From positions 1 to 43,745 of the forward strand of contig JAKBZN010000020.1 of NCBI GenBank assembly GCA_021842465.1: a stretch of 43,745 bases of DNA. Reading direction: 5' to 3'. Below, in pieces: positions 6,691 through 16,223 of the stretch; position 1 is the first letter of the stretch; each line of letters begins with the position of its first letter. The notes under the pieces were generated by a model. That model saw only the letters and a program-made list of their open reading frames with translations, did no database searches and was not told the DNA's origin. The DNA is from Pseudomonadota bacterium (GTDB taxonomy: Bacteria > Pseudomonadota > Gammaproteobacteria > Burkholderiales > Burkholderiaceae_F). The position numbers and the translations under genes were made by a program.

Positions 6691-6700
6691 ATTGTACAGT
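6691..6700. promoter_or_regulatory. face-to-face -10 elements of ilvA and srkA
   Basis: ATTGTACAGT contains TACAAT on the minus strand (6691-6696) and TACAGT on the plus strand (6695-6700). The ATGs at 6681 and 6708 lie so close that both messages would be nearly leaderless. A plus-strand -35, TTGGCC (6671-6676), lies 18 bp before TACAGT, inside ilvA. The minus -35 is weak. The two promoters should be mutually exclusive. Confidence 0.5.
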
Positions 6701-6707
6701 TCGGCCT

Positions 6708-7751
6708 ATGTCCTCGCCCGCAACACCCTTCGCCGCCCTCTCGCCCGACACCATCCTCGACGCGATCGATGCCGTCGGATCCCGCGCCGGGTTCCGCGCA
6801 TCGGGCCAGCTTTTCGCGCTCAACAGCTACGAGAACCGGGTGTTTCTGGTCGGGCTCGAACCATCGGCCGACGCGCCGGCAGTCCCTGCCGCCCCGCCGC
6901 CCCCGACCCTGGTCGCGAAGTTCTACCGCCCCGGTCGCTGGACCGATGCGCAGATCCGCGAAGAACATGCGTTCGCGGAGGATCTGGCGCAGGCCGAAGT
7001 GCCGGCCGTACCGCCGTTGCGACTGAACGGCGAAACCCTGCACACCGCCGCCGGATTCCGTTTCGCGCTGTTCGAGCGCCGCGGCGGGCGCACCCCCGAA
7101 CTGTCCGATCCCGCCGTGCGGGAACGCATCGGCCGCTTCCTCGGCCGCCTCCATGCGGTCGGCGCCCGCCGCCCGTTCGCAACGCGGATCCGGCTCGACG
7201 CCGACACCTACGGCGCCGAGCCCGGCGCCTACCTGCTGCAGCACGACTGGCTGCCGCCGGAACTGGTCGAGATCTACCGCGGCCTGCTGGCGCAGGCGCT
7301 CGACGGCGTGCGGCGGACATTCACCCAGGCCGGCGCACCGCGCTGGCAGCGCCTGCACGGCGACTGCCACCCCGGAAACATCCTGTGGAACGAAGCGGCA
7401 CCCGAACCCGGGCCGCACTTCGTCGACTTCGACGACAGTGTCATGGGACCCGCGGTCCAGGACCTGTGGATGCTGTTGTCGGGCGACCGATCGGAACAGG
7501 AAGCGCAGTTGCGCGACGTGCTGGCGGGGTACGAAATGTTCGCGGAATTCGATCGCGCGCAGTTGGCCCTGATCGAAGCGCTGCGCACGCTGCGCCTGAT
7601 CCACTACGCCGCCTGGATCGCGCGTCGCTGGGACGATCCCGCATTCCCCGCCGCGTTCCCGTGGTTCGAAACGCCGCGCTACTGGGAGGAGCGCATCCTC
7701 GAACTGCGCGAGCAGATCGCCGCGATGCAGGAGCCGCCGCTGGCGCCGTGA
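6708..7751 (+). CDS. srkA: stress-response serine/threonine kinase SrkA (YihE/RdoA)
   Basis: A 347-residue phosphotransferase-fold kinase. Typical features are LNSYENRVFLVGLE near residue 40 (nucleotide loop), VAKFYRPGRWTDAQIREEHAF, the catalytic loop LHGDCHPGNILW near residue 217, and FVDFDDSVMGPAVQDLWML with the metal-binding Asp. The C-terminal IHYAAWIARRWDDPAFP is characteristic of YihE. In E. coli the protein protects stressed cells from programmed death. Length is close to the usual 325-340. The 3' end lies 3 bp from the end of the convergent SUMF1-like gene. Confidence 0.9.
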   Translation: MSSPATPFAALSPDTILDAIDAVGSRAGFRASGQLFALNSYENRVFLVGLEPSADAPAVPAAPPPPTLVAKFYRPGRWTDAQIREEHAFAEDLAQAEVPAVPPLRLNGETLHTAAGFRFALFERRGGRTPELSDPAVRERIGRFLGRLHAVGARRPFATRIRLDADTYGAEPGAYLLQHDWLPPELVEIYRGLLAQALDGVRRTFTQAGAPRWQRLHGDCHPGNILWNEAAPEPGPHFVDFDDSVMGPAVQDLWMLLSGDRSEQEAQLRDVLAGYEMFAEFDRAQLALIEALRTLRLIHYAAWIARRWDDPAFPAAFPWFETPRYWEERILELREQIAAMQEPPLAP

Positions 7752-7754
7752 CGG

Positions 7755-8783
7755 CTAATCGAGCGTTTCGGCGAGCCGGAACCCCATCGCGTAGGTGACC
7801 GAGCGCGGGTTGTGGCCATGGCGGCGGCGGGTGCGCGCGAGGTCGCGAAAGCGCGCGAAACTGCCGCCGCGCGCAACCCGGTAACGGCCGTGGATCTGCA
7901 CCAGATGGTCGACGACGGTGCGGCCGCCGGGGTAGGGCGCATAGTCGTCGGCGACATATTCCTCGACGTTGCCCGCCATGTCGTCGATGCCGAACGGCGA
8001 AGCGCCGCCGGGGAAGGCGCCGACCGCGCTGGTGCGGAACAGGCCGGTTTCGGCGGTGTTGGCGCAGTCCGCATCGAAGCGCTCGCCCCAGGGAAACTCT
8101 CGTCCGTCCGGTCCGGTCGCGGCGTACTCCCACTCCGCTTCGGTCGGCAGGCGAAAGCCGCGGCCGGTGCGCTGCGCGAGCCACGCCGCATAGGCGTCGG
8201 CCGAAGCGGCGCTGACCGTGTACACCGGGTGGTTGGCGCGTTCCGCCGGGAAGCGCCGGAAATCCCAGCTCGTGGGCAGCTCCGGGTGCCCGGTATCGAG
8301 CAGGAACTCGTGGTACTCGGTGTTGGTCACCGGATAGCGCGCGATCGCATAGGGGGCAAGATCGACGGCGTGGCGCGGGCACTCCTTTTCGATCCACTCG
8401 CGCTCCATCCCGAGTCCGTCGTAGCGCACCACCACCTCGTCGATCCGTTCGGAATCGAGTCCGATCTCGACCCGGCCGCCCGGGACGACCACCATGTCGG
8501 GGGCCAGCGCGCGGATCCGCGGATCGCCGATCCAGGCCAGCAGGTCGCCGGCGGCCAGGCGCTCGACCAGCGGGGCATCGAGGTCGCCGATTCGGTCCAC
8601 CAGTTGCTCGGGCGCGAGGCCGCGCAGCGCGCGCAGCGCCGCCGGAAGCGTCGTTTCAAACCGGGTGGCGACGTAGTGGTCGGGCAGTCCGAGGCGCTCG
8701 CGGTCGCTGGGGGTACCGCAGAGCGCCCGCGGAAAGTGGGGCCAGTGCCAGCCGGTGTCGGTTTCACGCGTGGGAGAGTTCAT
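7755..8783 (-). CDS. SUMF1/FGE-fold protein lacking the FGE cysteine pair
   Basis: A 342-residue protein. The first 90 residues are a unique alpha-helical region (RALCGTPSDRERLG, PAALRALRGLAPEQLVDRI). Then comes a full SUMF1/EgtB/PvdO-type domain: VVVPGGRVEIGLDSE, YPVTNTEYHEFLL, GRGFRLPTEAEWEYAA, FGIDDMAGNVEEYVAD, RYRVARGGSFARFRDL and MGFRLAETL. In formylglycine-generating enzymes two copper-binding cysteines follow the RGGS motif; here that stretch has none, so it is not a standard FGE. EgtB-type DinB histidines are absent too. The ATG at 8783 is chosen over 8795 because GGAG lies 6 bp upstream of it. Its start overlaps the WD40 stop, implying coupling with the WD40 protein and the upstream 54-aa peptide. 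Possible role: modification or recognition of that peptide (inference). Confidence 0.85.
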   Translation of the reverse strand: MNSPTRETDTGWHWPHFPRALCGTPSDRERLGLPDHYVATRFETTLPAALRALRGLAPEQLVDRIGDLDAPLVERLAAGDLLAWIGDPRIRALAPDMVVVPGGRVEIGLDSERIDEVVVRYDGLGMEREWIEKECPRHAVDLAPYAIARYPVTNTEYHEFLLDTGHPELPTSWDFRRFPAERANHPVYTVSAASADAYAAWLAQRTGRGFRLPTEAEWEYAATGPDGREFPWGERFDADCANTAETGLFRTSAVGAFPGGASPFGIDDMAGNVEEYVADDYAPYPGGRTVVDHLVQIHGRYRVARGGSFARFRDLARTRRRHGHNPRSVTYAMGFRLAETLD

Positions 8784-10458
8784 AGAGTTCTCCATCGTAG
8801 GAGCTCGCGACGAAGCGCTGCCGGGCAGCGCGGTAGGTCAATGCCGAAATGCCGGCGGAGGTCGGCCGCCGCATCGGCAGCCAGCGGCGGTGGTGGAGGT
8901 CGAAGGCGGCCACCGTGCCGCCGTAGGATCCGGACATCAGCATCCGGCCGTCGGCGCTCGCCACCAGGCACTTGACCGAATTCGGGTGCGGGCTGGGATA
9001 GCTCGTCTCCTCGCCGTCCAGCCACAGCCGGAGCACGCGATCACGGCCGACGCTGGCGAAGCCGCCGTCGGCGATCGGGCAGCACGCATTGGCGATGCGG
9101 GTATGGGCCCTGGGGATCCGGCGCAGTTCGGACCCATCGCGCAGGTCGTACCAGGCGACGAGGGTCGATGCGCAGACCGCGAACAGACGCCCCCGCGCGG
9201 CGCTCAAGCCCTTGATGGCGCTGTCGTCGACGTGGATCTCCTGGCGCAGTTGCAGTTCCCCCGCCGCGCCGACCTCGAACAGCAGGACCTCGCCGGTGTA
9301 GCTGCCCACCGCCAGCATCCGGACGCCGTCGCGCTCGAAGGCGGTGGCGCAGTTCAACGGCGAGGAATGTTGATGGAGCGCGCGCCCGGTATGCGCATCG
9401 AACACGATCCCGAGCTGGCCACCGGTGTAGAGATGGTCGCCGACGAAGTGCAGGAAGTTGCAGAGGCTGCCCATTTCCGCCCGGGGCCGCCCGTTCTCGT
9501 GCAGCACGCCGGCATCGCCGATGGCGTATACGGCATCGTTGCGCACCGCCACCGCGTTGAGCGCCGGCCCGGCGGCGACGCCGTCCATGTCCCAACCGCC
9601 GTCGCGGGGATCGAAGATTCCATAGGTCGCGCCGAACGTGCCGACGGCAATGCGACCGTCGCCCAGCGCCGTCGCCGCGCGCGCCCAGACCGTCACCGGC
9701 AGCTCGCTGCGCGCCAACTCCCGCGGCATGCCCGCGCCCTGGCGCAGACCTTGCCAGAGGGCGATGCTGCGGTCGTAGCTCAGGGTCACCAGCAGGCCCG
9801 AGGCTTCGTCGAACACCACTTTTTTGATTCCGGCGCGATGGGCGGGGTGATAGCGGATCGCGCCGCCGCGGACGATGACGATGCGGCCGTCATCGTCGCC
9901 GGCCACGATACTGCCGTCAGACAGGATCACCAGGGAATCGGTTCGAACGCCGTCGATGTCGTGGACGGCAAGCTCGCGCCCCTCGGCGGCATCCCATTCC
10001 CGCACCGTGCCGTCGACGCTCGACGAGATCAGCCGTCGGCCGTCCGGCGACCAGGTCACCGAAAGGATGTTGCCGGAATGTCCCGGCATCGCGTGCAGGC
10101 AGCGGCCTTCGAGATCGAATACCCGGACCATCCGGTCCAGCGCGCAGGTCGCGACCCGGCGCCCGTCAGGCGAGAACGCGGCCATGTCGACATCGTCGCC
10201 GTGTCCGGCAAGCACCGCGCGCAGGCGCATCCCGGGCACGTCCCAGATTCGCGCCGAATAGTCGCTGCTGGCGGTCACCAGCAGCGACCCGTCATGATTG
10301 AAACTGCAATTGTTGACCAGATGGTCGTGCAATCCGCGACCCACGGCTTCGCGGGTCGACGCGCGCCACAGGATGACACGGTTGTCGTATCCGGCGGTGG
10401 CGATCCAGTCGCCGTGCGCCGCGATTCCGGCGATCGGACCTTGATGTCGCATAGGCAT
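8764..10458 (-). CDS. WD40 double beta-propeller protein
   Basis: A 564-residue protein built almost wholly of WD40-like repeats, about 13-14 blades, hence probably two propellers. Clear repeats: GDWIATAGYDNRVILWRAS, GSLLVTASSDYSARIWDV, GRRVATCALDRMVRVFDL, GRRLISSSVDGTVREWDA, GLLVTLSYDRSIALWQG and GRMLMSGSYGGTVAAFDL. No signal peptide or membrane segment, so cytoplasmic. Such propellers are scaffolds for peptides or partner proteins. It sits between a 54-aa peptide gene and the SUMF1-like gene, overlapping the latter. The ATG at 10458 has no good Shine-Dalgarno sequence (a second ATG is at 10452), so translation may depend on the upstream gene or be weak. Confidence 0.88.
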   Translation of the reverse strand: MPMRHQGPIAGIAAHGDWIATAGYDNRVILWRASTREAVGRGLHDHLVNNCSFNHDGSLLVTASSDYSARIWDVPGMRLRAVLAGHGDDVDMAAFSPDGRRVATCALDRMVRVFDLEGRCLHAMPGHSGNILSVTWSPDGRRLISSSVDGTVREWDAAEGRELAVHDIDGVRTDSLVILSDGSIVAGDDDGRIVIVRGGAIRYHPAHRAGIKKVVFDEASGLLVTLSYDRSIALWQGLRQGAGMPRELARSELPVTVWARAATALGDGRIAVGTFGATYGIFDPRDGGWDMDGVAAGPALNAVAVRNDAVYAIGDAGVLHENGRPRAEMGSLCNFLHFVGDHLYTGGQLGIVFDAHTGRALHQHSSPLNCATAFERDGVRMLAVGSYTGEVLLFEVGAAGELQLRQEIHVDDSAIKGLSAARGRLFAVCASTLVAWYDLRDGSELRRIPRAHTRIANACCPIADGGFASVGRDRVLRLWLDGEETSYPSPHPNSVKCLVASADGRMLMSGSYGGTVAAFDLHHRRWLPMRRPTSAGISALTYRAARQRFVASSYDGELYELSHA

Positions 10459-10478
10459 GAGAAGAGAAGGTGGCCAAC

Positions 10479-10498
10479 GGGCGGCGCATGCGCCGCCC
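10479..10498. terminator. perfect palindrome between peptide gene and WD40 gene
   Basis: GGGCGGCGCATGCGCCGCCC is a perfect 20-bp palindrome 11 bp past the stop of the 54-aa peptide. On the minus strand a pyrimidine-rich stretch (CCTTCTCTTCTC) follows. It may act as a leaky terminator or mRNA stabiliser that keeps the peptide transcript more abundant than the downstream genes. Confidence 0.55.
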
Positions 10499-10509
10499 GC
10501 CGGGAACGA

Positions 10510-10674
10510 TCACGCGTGCGTATTGATGTTCGTGCCCAACGACCCGGAGGTCGCGAGCTGCGGGGGCGGCGCCGCCGGCGCGGAAGGCGCCGGAGGAGCC
10601 GCACTAGGCTTTGCAGCCATCGGTTTTGCCATCACGGCATTCGCCATGCTGGCGGAGGAAATCGCCATTCCCAT
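10510..10674 (-). CDS. 54-aa Ala/Pro-rich small protein, candidate precursor peptide
   Basis: No family recognised. Sequence begins MGMAISSASMANAVMAKPMA and ends GSLGTNINTHA. The N-terminal 20 residues are Met/Ala/Ser-rich and could form an amphipathic helix; a Pro/Ala hinge (APPAPSAPAAPPP) follows; the C-terminal dozen residues are polar with Thr, Asn and Ser. No cysteine. A strong ribosome binding site (AGGAAGGAGA, about 9 bp before the ATG) argues for a real, well-translated gene. It heads a three-gene minus-strand set with the WD40 and SUMF1-like proteins. The leader-hinge-polar-core arrangement and the hairpin behind it fit a ribosomally made, modified peptide; a structural small protein is the alternative. 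Confidence 0.65.
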   Translation of the reverse strand: MGMAISSASMANAVMAKPMAAKPSAAPPAPSAPAAPPPQLATSGSLGTNINTHA

Positions 10675-11033
10675 CGGATTTTTCTCCTTCCTGATTGCGT
10701 TGGTCGTGCGATGCACTCGGCCGCAGCGGATCCGCGATGACGGCATCGGTCGAAATCCGCGGCGTGCCGGTACGGCAGATATGCGAAAAACTTTATAAGG
10801 CGGCAGGGGGGTGGGGGATCGAAGAGTTATGCCGTCCGGACCCGGCTTTTCTTTCTTAATCTGACGGAAAGCGCCGATTTGCGTCGATTTCTGATGCTTC
10901 ACCAAGAATCGCCGGCCCGACCTCTCCATCGCCGTACGTTCGTCGGAACGGGCCGATGCCCGTTCCGGCTCCGGGGGATTCCCGGCCATGGCGCCGCCGC
11001 GTGCCGATGCGACGGTACAATCCTCCACCTGCC
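10675..11033. other. divergent intergenic region, peptide operon / DUF3683 gene
   Basis: No gene recognised. On the minus strand an AT-rich TTATAAAGTTTTT at about 10788-10800 is the best -10 candidate for the 54-aa peptide operon. On the plus strand TACAAT at 11016-11021 would start transcription near 11028, only about 6 nt before the ATG at 11034, which lacks a Shine-Dalgarno sequence. Both promoter calls are weak at -35. Confidence 0.35.
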
Positions 11034-14000
11034 ATGAATGCCACGCAAGAGCCGCATCCGCAGCACGAGATCGGAAGAATCCCCGGCCTGGACCCGGTCC
11101 CTCGCCTGCGTGAGATCCCATACAACTACACCTCGTTCTCGGATCGGGAGGTCGTCCTTCGCTTGCTCGGCGAAGAAGCCTGGGCGGCGCTCGACGCGTT
11201 GCGCACGGAGCGCCGCACCGGGCGCAGCGCCCGCATGCTCTACGAGGTGCTGGGCGAGATCTGGGCGATCCAGCGCAACCCCTATCTGCAGGACGATCTG
11301 CTGGACCACCCCAAGCGCCTGGCCTCGGTCGTGGAGACCCTGCGCTACCGTCTGCGCGAAATCGAACAGCGCCGCGAGCCGGGTGAAGCGGCGCGCGACG
11401 CCAAGGTCGTTCTGCTGGTGCAGGCCGCGACCGCCGCCGTCGCCGCGTTCGCGGCATCGTTCGCGCGGGCGCGCGACCTCCGCCGGCGCGCGCTGCGACG
11501 ATTCGGCCGCCATACCCGCCCCGACAACGTCTGTTTCGACGCCTATGCCCGCGTCTCCCATGTCACCGACGCCACCGACTGGCGCGTCGAATTGCCGTTC
11601 GTGGTGCTCAACCCGGACACCGAAGAGGAGATCCCGCACCTCGTCCGGGCCTGCGTCGAGCTAGGGCTGACCGTCATTCCGCGCGGCGGCGGCACCGGCT
11701 ACACCGGCGGCGCGGTGCCGCTGGTCCCCGACGCGGCGGTCATCAACACCGAAAAGCTCACGGGCTGCGGTGAGGTCGAACACGTCGCGCTGCCCTCGGC
11801 GCAGCCGACCGAAGCCGCCGACCGCGCGGCGGAAGCGCCGACGGTATGGACGGAAGCCGGCGTCGTCACCCGCCGCGTCGCGGAAGCGGCCGAGCGCTCG
11901 GGTTTCGTGTTCGCGGTCGACCCCACGTCGGCCGATGCCTCCTGCATCGGGGGCAACATCGCCATGAACGCGGGCGGCAAGAAAGCCGTGCTCTGGGGAA
12001 CCGCGGTCGACAACCTCGCTTGGTGGCGCATGGTCGACCCCGAGGGCAACTGGCTCGAAGTTCACCGCGTCGACCACAATTTTGGAAAGATCCACGACGT
12101 CGAGGTGGCCCGGTTCGACCTCGTCTGGAAGGACGGCACGCGCGCGCCCGACAAGGCCCGCGAACTGCGGCGCGAGCGGCTGGAAATTCCCGGCGCGCTG
12201 TTCCGCAAGGCAGGCCTGGGCAAGGACGTCACCGACAAATTCCTCGGCGGTCTGCCGGGGGTGCAGAAGGAAGGGTGCGACGGCATCATCACCAGCGCGC
12301 GCTGGGTGGTCCATCGCATGCCGGAGCACGTGCGCAGCTTCTGCCTGGAATTCTTCGGTCCGGTGCGCGACGCCATCCCGGCGATCGTCGAGATCACTTC
12401 GTACCTTGGCACCGAGCCGGGCGGAGCGGTACTCTCGGGCCTCGAACACCTCGACGCGCGCTATCTGCGGGCCGTCGGCTATGCCACGCGCTCACCGCGC
12501 GGCGGCCTGCCGCGCATGGTTCTGCTGGGCGACGTCGCCGGCGACGACGAGGCCGCGGTCGCACGCGCCTGCGCCGAAGTCGTGCGCATGGCCAACGCGC
12601 GCGAAGGCGAGGGCTTCATCGCCGTGAGCGCCGAGGCGCGCAAGGCCTTCTGGGCCGACCGCGCGCGCACCGCCGCGATCGCCCGTCACACCAATGCGTT
12701 CAAGATCAACGAGGACGTCGTCATTCCGCTCGAGCGGATGGGCGACTACACCGACGCGGTCGAACGGCTGAACATCGAGCTGTCGATCGCCAACAAGCTG
12801 GAACTGCTCGACGAGATCGAGCGCCACCTGCGCTCGGACCTCGCGCTCGCGCCCGGCGACGACCCCGACGCGCGCGGCCAGGAAAACGCCGAACTGCTGG
12901 GCGACCGTGTGCCGCGCGCACTCGATTTGCTGGCAGCGGTGCGGCGGCGCTGGATCCATCTGCGCGACGAGACCGATCTGCGGGACCTGCAGGACGGGCG
13001 CCTGCGGGTATCGTGGAAGACCGAAGTCCGCGAACCGCTGGCGCGGGTGTTCGGCGGCGCCGTATTCCGGCCGGTTCTCGACGCCTGCGACGCCATCCAT
13101 GCCCGCGTGCTGAAGGGCCGGGTCTTCGTCGCTCTGCACATGCACGCCGGCGACGGCAACGTGCACACCAACATCCCCGTCAATTCGGACAATTACGCGA
13201 TGCTGCAGACGGCCGAGCGCGCCGTCGCCCGCATCATGCAGGTCGCGCGCGATCTCGGCGGCGTGATCTCGGGCGAACACGGCATCGGCATCACCAAGCT
13301 CGAGTTCCTGCACGAGGACGAACTGCGGAACTTCCGCGAATACAAGAACCGGGTCGACCCCGAAGGCCGGTTCAACCGCGGCAAGCTCATGCCGGGCGCC
13401 GATCTGCGGCGGGCATATACACCCAGCTTCAACCTGCTGGGGCACGAATCCCTGATCCTCCAGCACAGCGACCTCAAGGGCGTGTCGGACGCGATCAAGA
13501 ACTGCCTGCGCTGCGGCAAGTGCAAGCCCGTGTGCGCGACCCACGAGCCGCGGGCGAACCTGCTGTATTCGCCGCGCAACAAGATCCTCGCGGTGTCGCT
13601 GCTGGTCGAGGCGTTCCTCTACGAGGAGCAGACGCGGCGCGGCGTTTCCGTCCGGCATTGGGAGCAGTTCGGCGACGTCGGCGAACATTGCACGATCTGC
13701 CACAAATGCGCGACGCCCTGTCCCGTGGACATCGACTTCGGCGACGTGTCGATGGCGATGCGCGACCTCGTGCGCCGCATGGGACACGCGCCGTTCCGGC
13801 CGGTGGCGCGCGCATCGATGTGGTTCCTCGACACGACCAGCCCGCGCACCATCAAAGCGCTGCGGACCGGCTTGGTGCAGCTCGGCTATGCCGCCCAGCA
13901 GCTCGGGCATCGGATTCTGGCGCTTCCCTCTGCGCGCCAGGCCCGCCATCCGCCGGCGACGACGCGCGGCACGCCCGGGTCCGGCGGCGCTCCCGCCGTC

Positions 14001-14936
14001 GCGGCGCAGGCCATCCACTTCGTGAACAAGCGCCTCCCGGGCGGGCTGCCTACGCGCACGGCGCGCGGGCTGCTGGGAATCGAGGACATGCGCATCATCC
14101 CGATCGTGCGCGATCCGCAACGCACCCGCACCGACAGCGAGGCCGTGTTCTACTTTCCGGGCTGCGGTTCGGAGCGGCTGTTTTCGCAGGTGGGCCTGGC
14201 GACCCAGGCGATGCTCTGGCATGCCGGCGTGCAGACGGTGTTGCCGCCGGGATACCTCTGCTGCGGCTATCCCCAGCGCGGCGGCGGCCAGTTCGATCGC
14301 GCGCAGAAGATCATCACCGACAACCGCGTGCTGCTGCACCGCGTGGCCAACACGCTCAACTACCTCGACATCAAGACGGTGGTGGTGAGCTGCGGCACCT
14401 GCTACGACCAGCTGCAGGGATACGACTTCCCCGCGATCTTCCCCGGCTGCCGCATCATCGACATCCATGAATTCCTCGCGGAGCGGGGGATCCGGGTCGA
14501 CGGGGTGTCCGGCGTGCGCTACGTCTATCACGATCCCTGTCACAGCCCGATGAAGCAGCAGGAGCCGCTCAAGACGGTCAACGCGCTGCTGCAGACGCAA
14601 GATGGTGCGCGCATCGGCCGCAGCGAGCGCTGCTGCGGCGAAGCGGGCCTGCTCGCCGTGTCGCGGCCCGACGTCTCGACCCAGATCCGCTTCCGCAAGC
14701 AGGAGGAACTGGAGCGCGACGCCGCGCGGCTGCGCGCGGACGGGTTCGAGGGCGAGATGAAGGTGCTCACCTCCTGCCCGGCGTGCCTGCAAGGCCTGCA
14801 CCGCTACCGCGACGACGTCCCCGTCGAAGCCGAATACATCGTGGTCGAGATGGCGCAACGCATTCTGGGCGCGAGCTGGCTCCCGGACTTTGTCGCGCGT
14901 GCAACCGCCGGAGGCATCGAGCGGGTGCTGCTATGA
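11034..14936 (+). CDS. DUF3683 / FAD-linked oxidase / Fe-S / CCG fusion oxidoreductase
   Basis: A 1300-residue cytoplasmic, probably membrane-associated flavo-iron-sulfur protein. An N-terminal DUF3683 region (to about 180) is followed by an FAD_binding_4 domain ([13 protein letters not shown] near 214, [14 protein letters not shown] near 297) and a D-lactate/glycolate-dehydrogenase-type cap. Two 4Fe-4S motifs follow: [11 protein letters not shown] near 823 and [12 protein letters not shown] near 885. Two CCG domains end it: FPGCGSE near 1040 with CCGYP near 1076, and DPCHSP near 1167 with CCGEAG near 1200. It resembles a single-chain GlcD-GlcF. The family is widespread in Burkholderiales with an unproven 2-hydroxyacid substrate. 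The ATG at 11034 is chosen because DUF3683 homology starts there. Its stop overlaps the HIT gene start as ATGA. Confidence 0.9.
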   Translation: MNATQEPHPQHEIGRIPGLDPVPRLREIPYNYTSFSDREVVLRLLGEEAWAALDALRTERRTGRSARMLYEVLGEIWAIQRNPYLQDDLLDHPKRLASVVETLRYRLREIEQRREPGEAARDAKVVLLVQAATAAVAAFAASFARARDLRRRALRRFGRHTRPDNVCFDAYARVSHVTDATDWRVELPFVVLNPDTEEEIPHLVRACVELGLTVIPRGGGTGYTGGAVPLVPDAAVINTEKLTGCGEVEHVALPSAQPTEAADRAAEAPTVWTEAGVVTRRVAEAAERSGFVFAVDPTSADASCIGGNIAMNAGGKKAVLWGTAVDNLAWWRMVDPEGNWLEVHRVDHNFGKIHDVEVARFDLVWKDGTRAPDKARELRRERLEIPGALFRKAGLGKDVTDKFLGGLPGVQKEGCDGIITSARWVVHRMPEHVRSFCLEFFGPVRDAIPAIVEITSYLGTEPGGAVLSGLEHLDARYLRAVGYATRSPRGGLPRMVLLGDVAGDDEAAVARACAEVVRMANAREGEGFIAVSAEARKAFWADRARTAAIARHTNAFKINEDVVIPLERMGDYTDAVERLNIELSIANKLELLDEIERHLRSDLALAPGDDPDARGQENAELLGDRVPRALDLLAAVRRRWIHLRDETDLRDLQDGRLRVSWKTEVREPLARVFGGAVFRPVLDACDAIHARVLKGRVFVALHMHAGDGNVHTNIPVNSDNYAMLQTAERAVARIMQVARDLGGVISGEHGIGITKLEFLHEDELRNFREYKNRVDPEGRFNRGKLMPGADLRRAYTPSFNLLGHESLILQHSDLKGVSDAIKNCLRCGKCKPVCATHEPRANLLYSPRNKILAVSLLVEAFLYEEQTRRGVSVRHWEQFGDVGEHCTICHKCATPCPVDIDFGDVSMAMRDLVRRMGHAPFRPVARASMWFLDTTSPRTIKALRTGLVQLGYAAQQLGHRILALPSARQARHPPATTRGTPGSGGAPAVAAQAIHFVNKRLPGGLPTRTARGLLGIEDMRIIPIVRDPQRTRTDSEAVFYFPGCGSERLFSQVGLATQAMLWHAGVQTVLPPGYLCCGYPQRGGGQFDRAQKIITDNRVLLHRVANTLNYLDIKTVVVSCGTCYDQLQGYDFPAIFPGCRIIDIHEFLAERGIRVDGVSGVRYVYHDPCHSPMKQQEPLKTVNALLQTQDGARIGRSERCCGEAGLLAVSRPDVSTQIRFRKQEELERDAARLRADGFEGEMKVLTSCPACLQGLHRYRDDVPVEAEYIVVEMAQRILGASWLPDFVARATAGGIERVLL

Positions 14937-15454
14937 GCGGCGCGGCAGCCACCGCGGCCTGCCCGCTGTGCGCCACCGACGGTGGAACGGTACTCTGGCG
15001 TGACGGCCGCCTGCGGGTGGTTGCGGTCGACGATGCGGACTATCCCGGTTTCCTGCGCGTGATCTGGGATACCCATGTCCGCGAGATGAGCGAACTCGAT
15101 GCCGCCGCGCGGGTCCATCTGATGGAGGTGGTGTTCGCAGTGGAATCGGCGGTCCGCCGGGTGCTGGCACCGGATAAGATCAACCTGGCGAGCCTGGGCA
15201 ACGTCGTGCCGCACCTGCACTGGCACGTGATCGCCCGCTACGCCGACGACGCACACTTTCCCGATCCGGTGTGGGGGGTGCGGCGCCGCGATCCGGATCC
15301 GGCGCGTCTGGCGGCGCAGCGCGCGAAACGGCCGGAACTGCATCGGGTCGTGGCGGAGATGCTGCAAGCGAGCGGTTTTTCCCCCGTTCCCGCGGAGGCG
15401 GGAGCGGGTGGGGATGCGGATCGCGAGCAAAACCCGCCGCATTCCGCGGATTGA
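14933..15454 (+). CDS. HIT-family nucleotide hydrolase/transferase
   Basis: A 173-residue protein. An N-terminal CPLC ... suggests a metal or structural pair, then [16 protein letters not shown], and the histidine triad HLHWHVIAR near residue 97 (H-x-H-x-H-x-x). HIT proteins cleave dinucleotide polyphosphates or nucleotide phosphoramidates. The ATGA overlap with the DUF3683 oxidoreductase indicates translational coupling, an arrangement known in Burkholderiales. The tail after the HIT domain ([20 protein letters not shown]) is low-complexity. Exact substrate unknown. Confidence 0.88.
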   Translation: MSGAAATAACPLCATDGGTVLWRDGRLRVVAVDDADYPGFLRVIWDTHVREMSELDAAARVHLMEVVFAVESAVRRVLAPDKINLASLGNVVPHLHWHVIARYADDAHFPDPVWGVRRRDPDPARLAAQRAKRPELHRVVAEMLQASGFSPVPAEAGAGGDADREQNPPHSAD

Positions 15455-15469
15455 AGTAAAGGGCCTTCC

Positions 15470-16204
15470 ATGCGCCTCGCGGTCGTTTCCGACATCCACG
15501 GCAATCTGCCGGCCCTCGAAGGCGTGATCGCCGACTTCCGCCGGCGCGGCGTCGACGCCGTGGTCAACCTGGGCGACAGCCTGTCCGGGCCGCTGCTGCC
15601 GCGCGAAACCGCGCAGTTCCTGATGGCGCAGACGGACTGGATCCAGCTCGCCGGCAATCACGAGCGCCAGATCCTTGACGAACGCGGCGCCTGCGGCCGC
15701 TCGGACGTCTACGCGCGGACGCAACTCGGCGATTCCGAGCGGGCCTGGATCGCGACCCTGGCCCCGAATCACCGCATCGCGGAAGACGTGTTCGCCTGCC
15801 ACGCCACGCCGACGACCGACATGGTGTACCTGCTGGAGACCATCGAGTCCACCCACCTGCGGGTGGCGACGAGCGACGAGATTGAAGCGCGCCTCGAAGG
15901 CGAGGCGGCGGCGCTGGTGCTCTGCGGCCACAGCCACACACCGCGCAGCGTACGGACGGCGCGTGGCCAATGGATCGTCAATCCCGGCAGCGTCGGGCTG
16001 CCCGGCTTTCTCGCCTGCGGCCCGACCCCGCACCGCGTGCAGAACGCCTCGCCCGACGCGCGCTATGCCATTGTCGAACGGGGCGAGACGGGCTGGTCCG
16101 TGTCGCTGATTTCCGTTCCGTATGACCACCGCAGCATGGCGGACCTCGCGGGACGCCGCGGGCGGCCGGAATGGCAGCGCGCGCTGGCGACAGGGTACGT
16201 GTGA
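15470..16204 (+). CDS. calcineurin-like metallophosphoesterase (YfcE/MPP type)
   Basis: A 244-residue single-domain phosphoesterase with the ordered metal ligands of the family: DIHGN near residue 8, GDS near 37, AGNHE near 62, CHATP near 107, and GHSHTPR near 153. Members hydrolyse phosphodiesters or phosphomonoesters with Mn2+/Fe2+; the physiological substrate is unknown. It follows the HIT gene by 15 bp on the same strand with a weak Shine-Dalgarno sequence, so it is probably co-transcribed. Confidence 0.88.
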   Translation: MRLAVVSDIHGNLPALEGVIADFRRRGVDAVVNLGDSLSGPLLPRETAQFLMAQTDWIQLAGNHERQILDERGACGRSDVYARTQLGDSERAWIATLAPNHRIAEDVFACHATPTTDMVYLLETIESTHLRVATSDEIEARLEGEAAALVLCGHSHTPRSVRTARGQWIVNPGSVGLPGFLACGPTPHRVQNASPDARYAIVERGETGWSVSLISVPYDHRSMADLAGRRGRPEWQRALATGYV

Positions 16205-16223
16205 CCTCCCCGAGCCGGCGCGG

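Noticed and set aside
4642-7026. long plus-strand open frame of about 790 codons
   Set aside because: It runs antisense through ilvA and the 220-bp repeats; its Arg/Ala/His composition is that of a high-GC shadow frame and the ilvA motifs on the other strand are unambiguous.
7755-8783. SUMF1-like protein as a diversity-generating-retroelement target
   Set aside because: No avd, template repeat or reverse transcriptase lies beside it, its C-terminus is not Asn-rich, and its partners are WD40 and a small peptide.
12492-14858. long minus-strand open frame opposite the DUF3683 oxidoreductase
   Set aside because: It is the antisense shadow of a gene with complete FAD, Fe-S and CCG motifs; no domain is recognisable in it.
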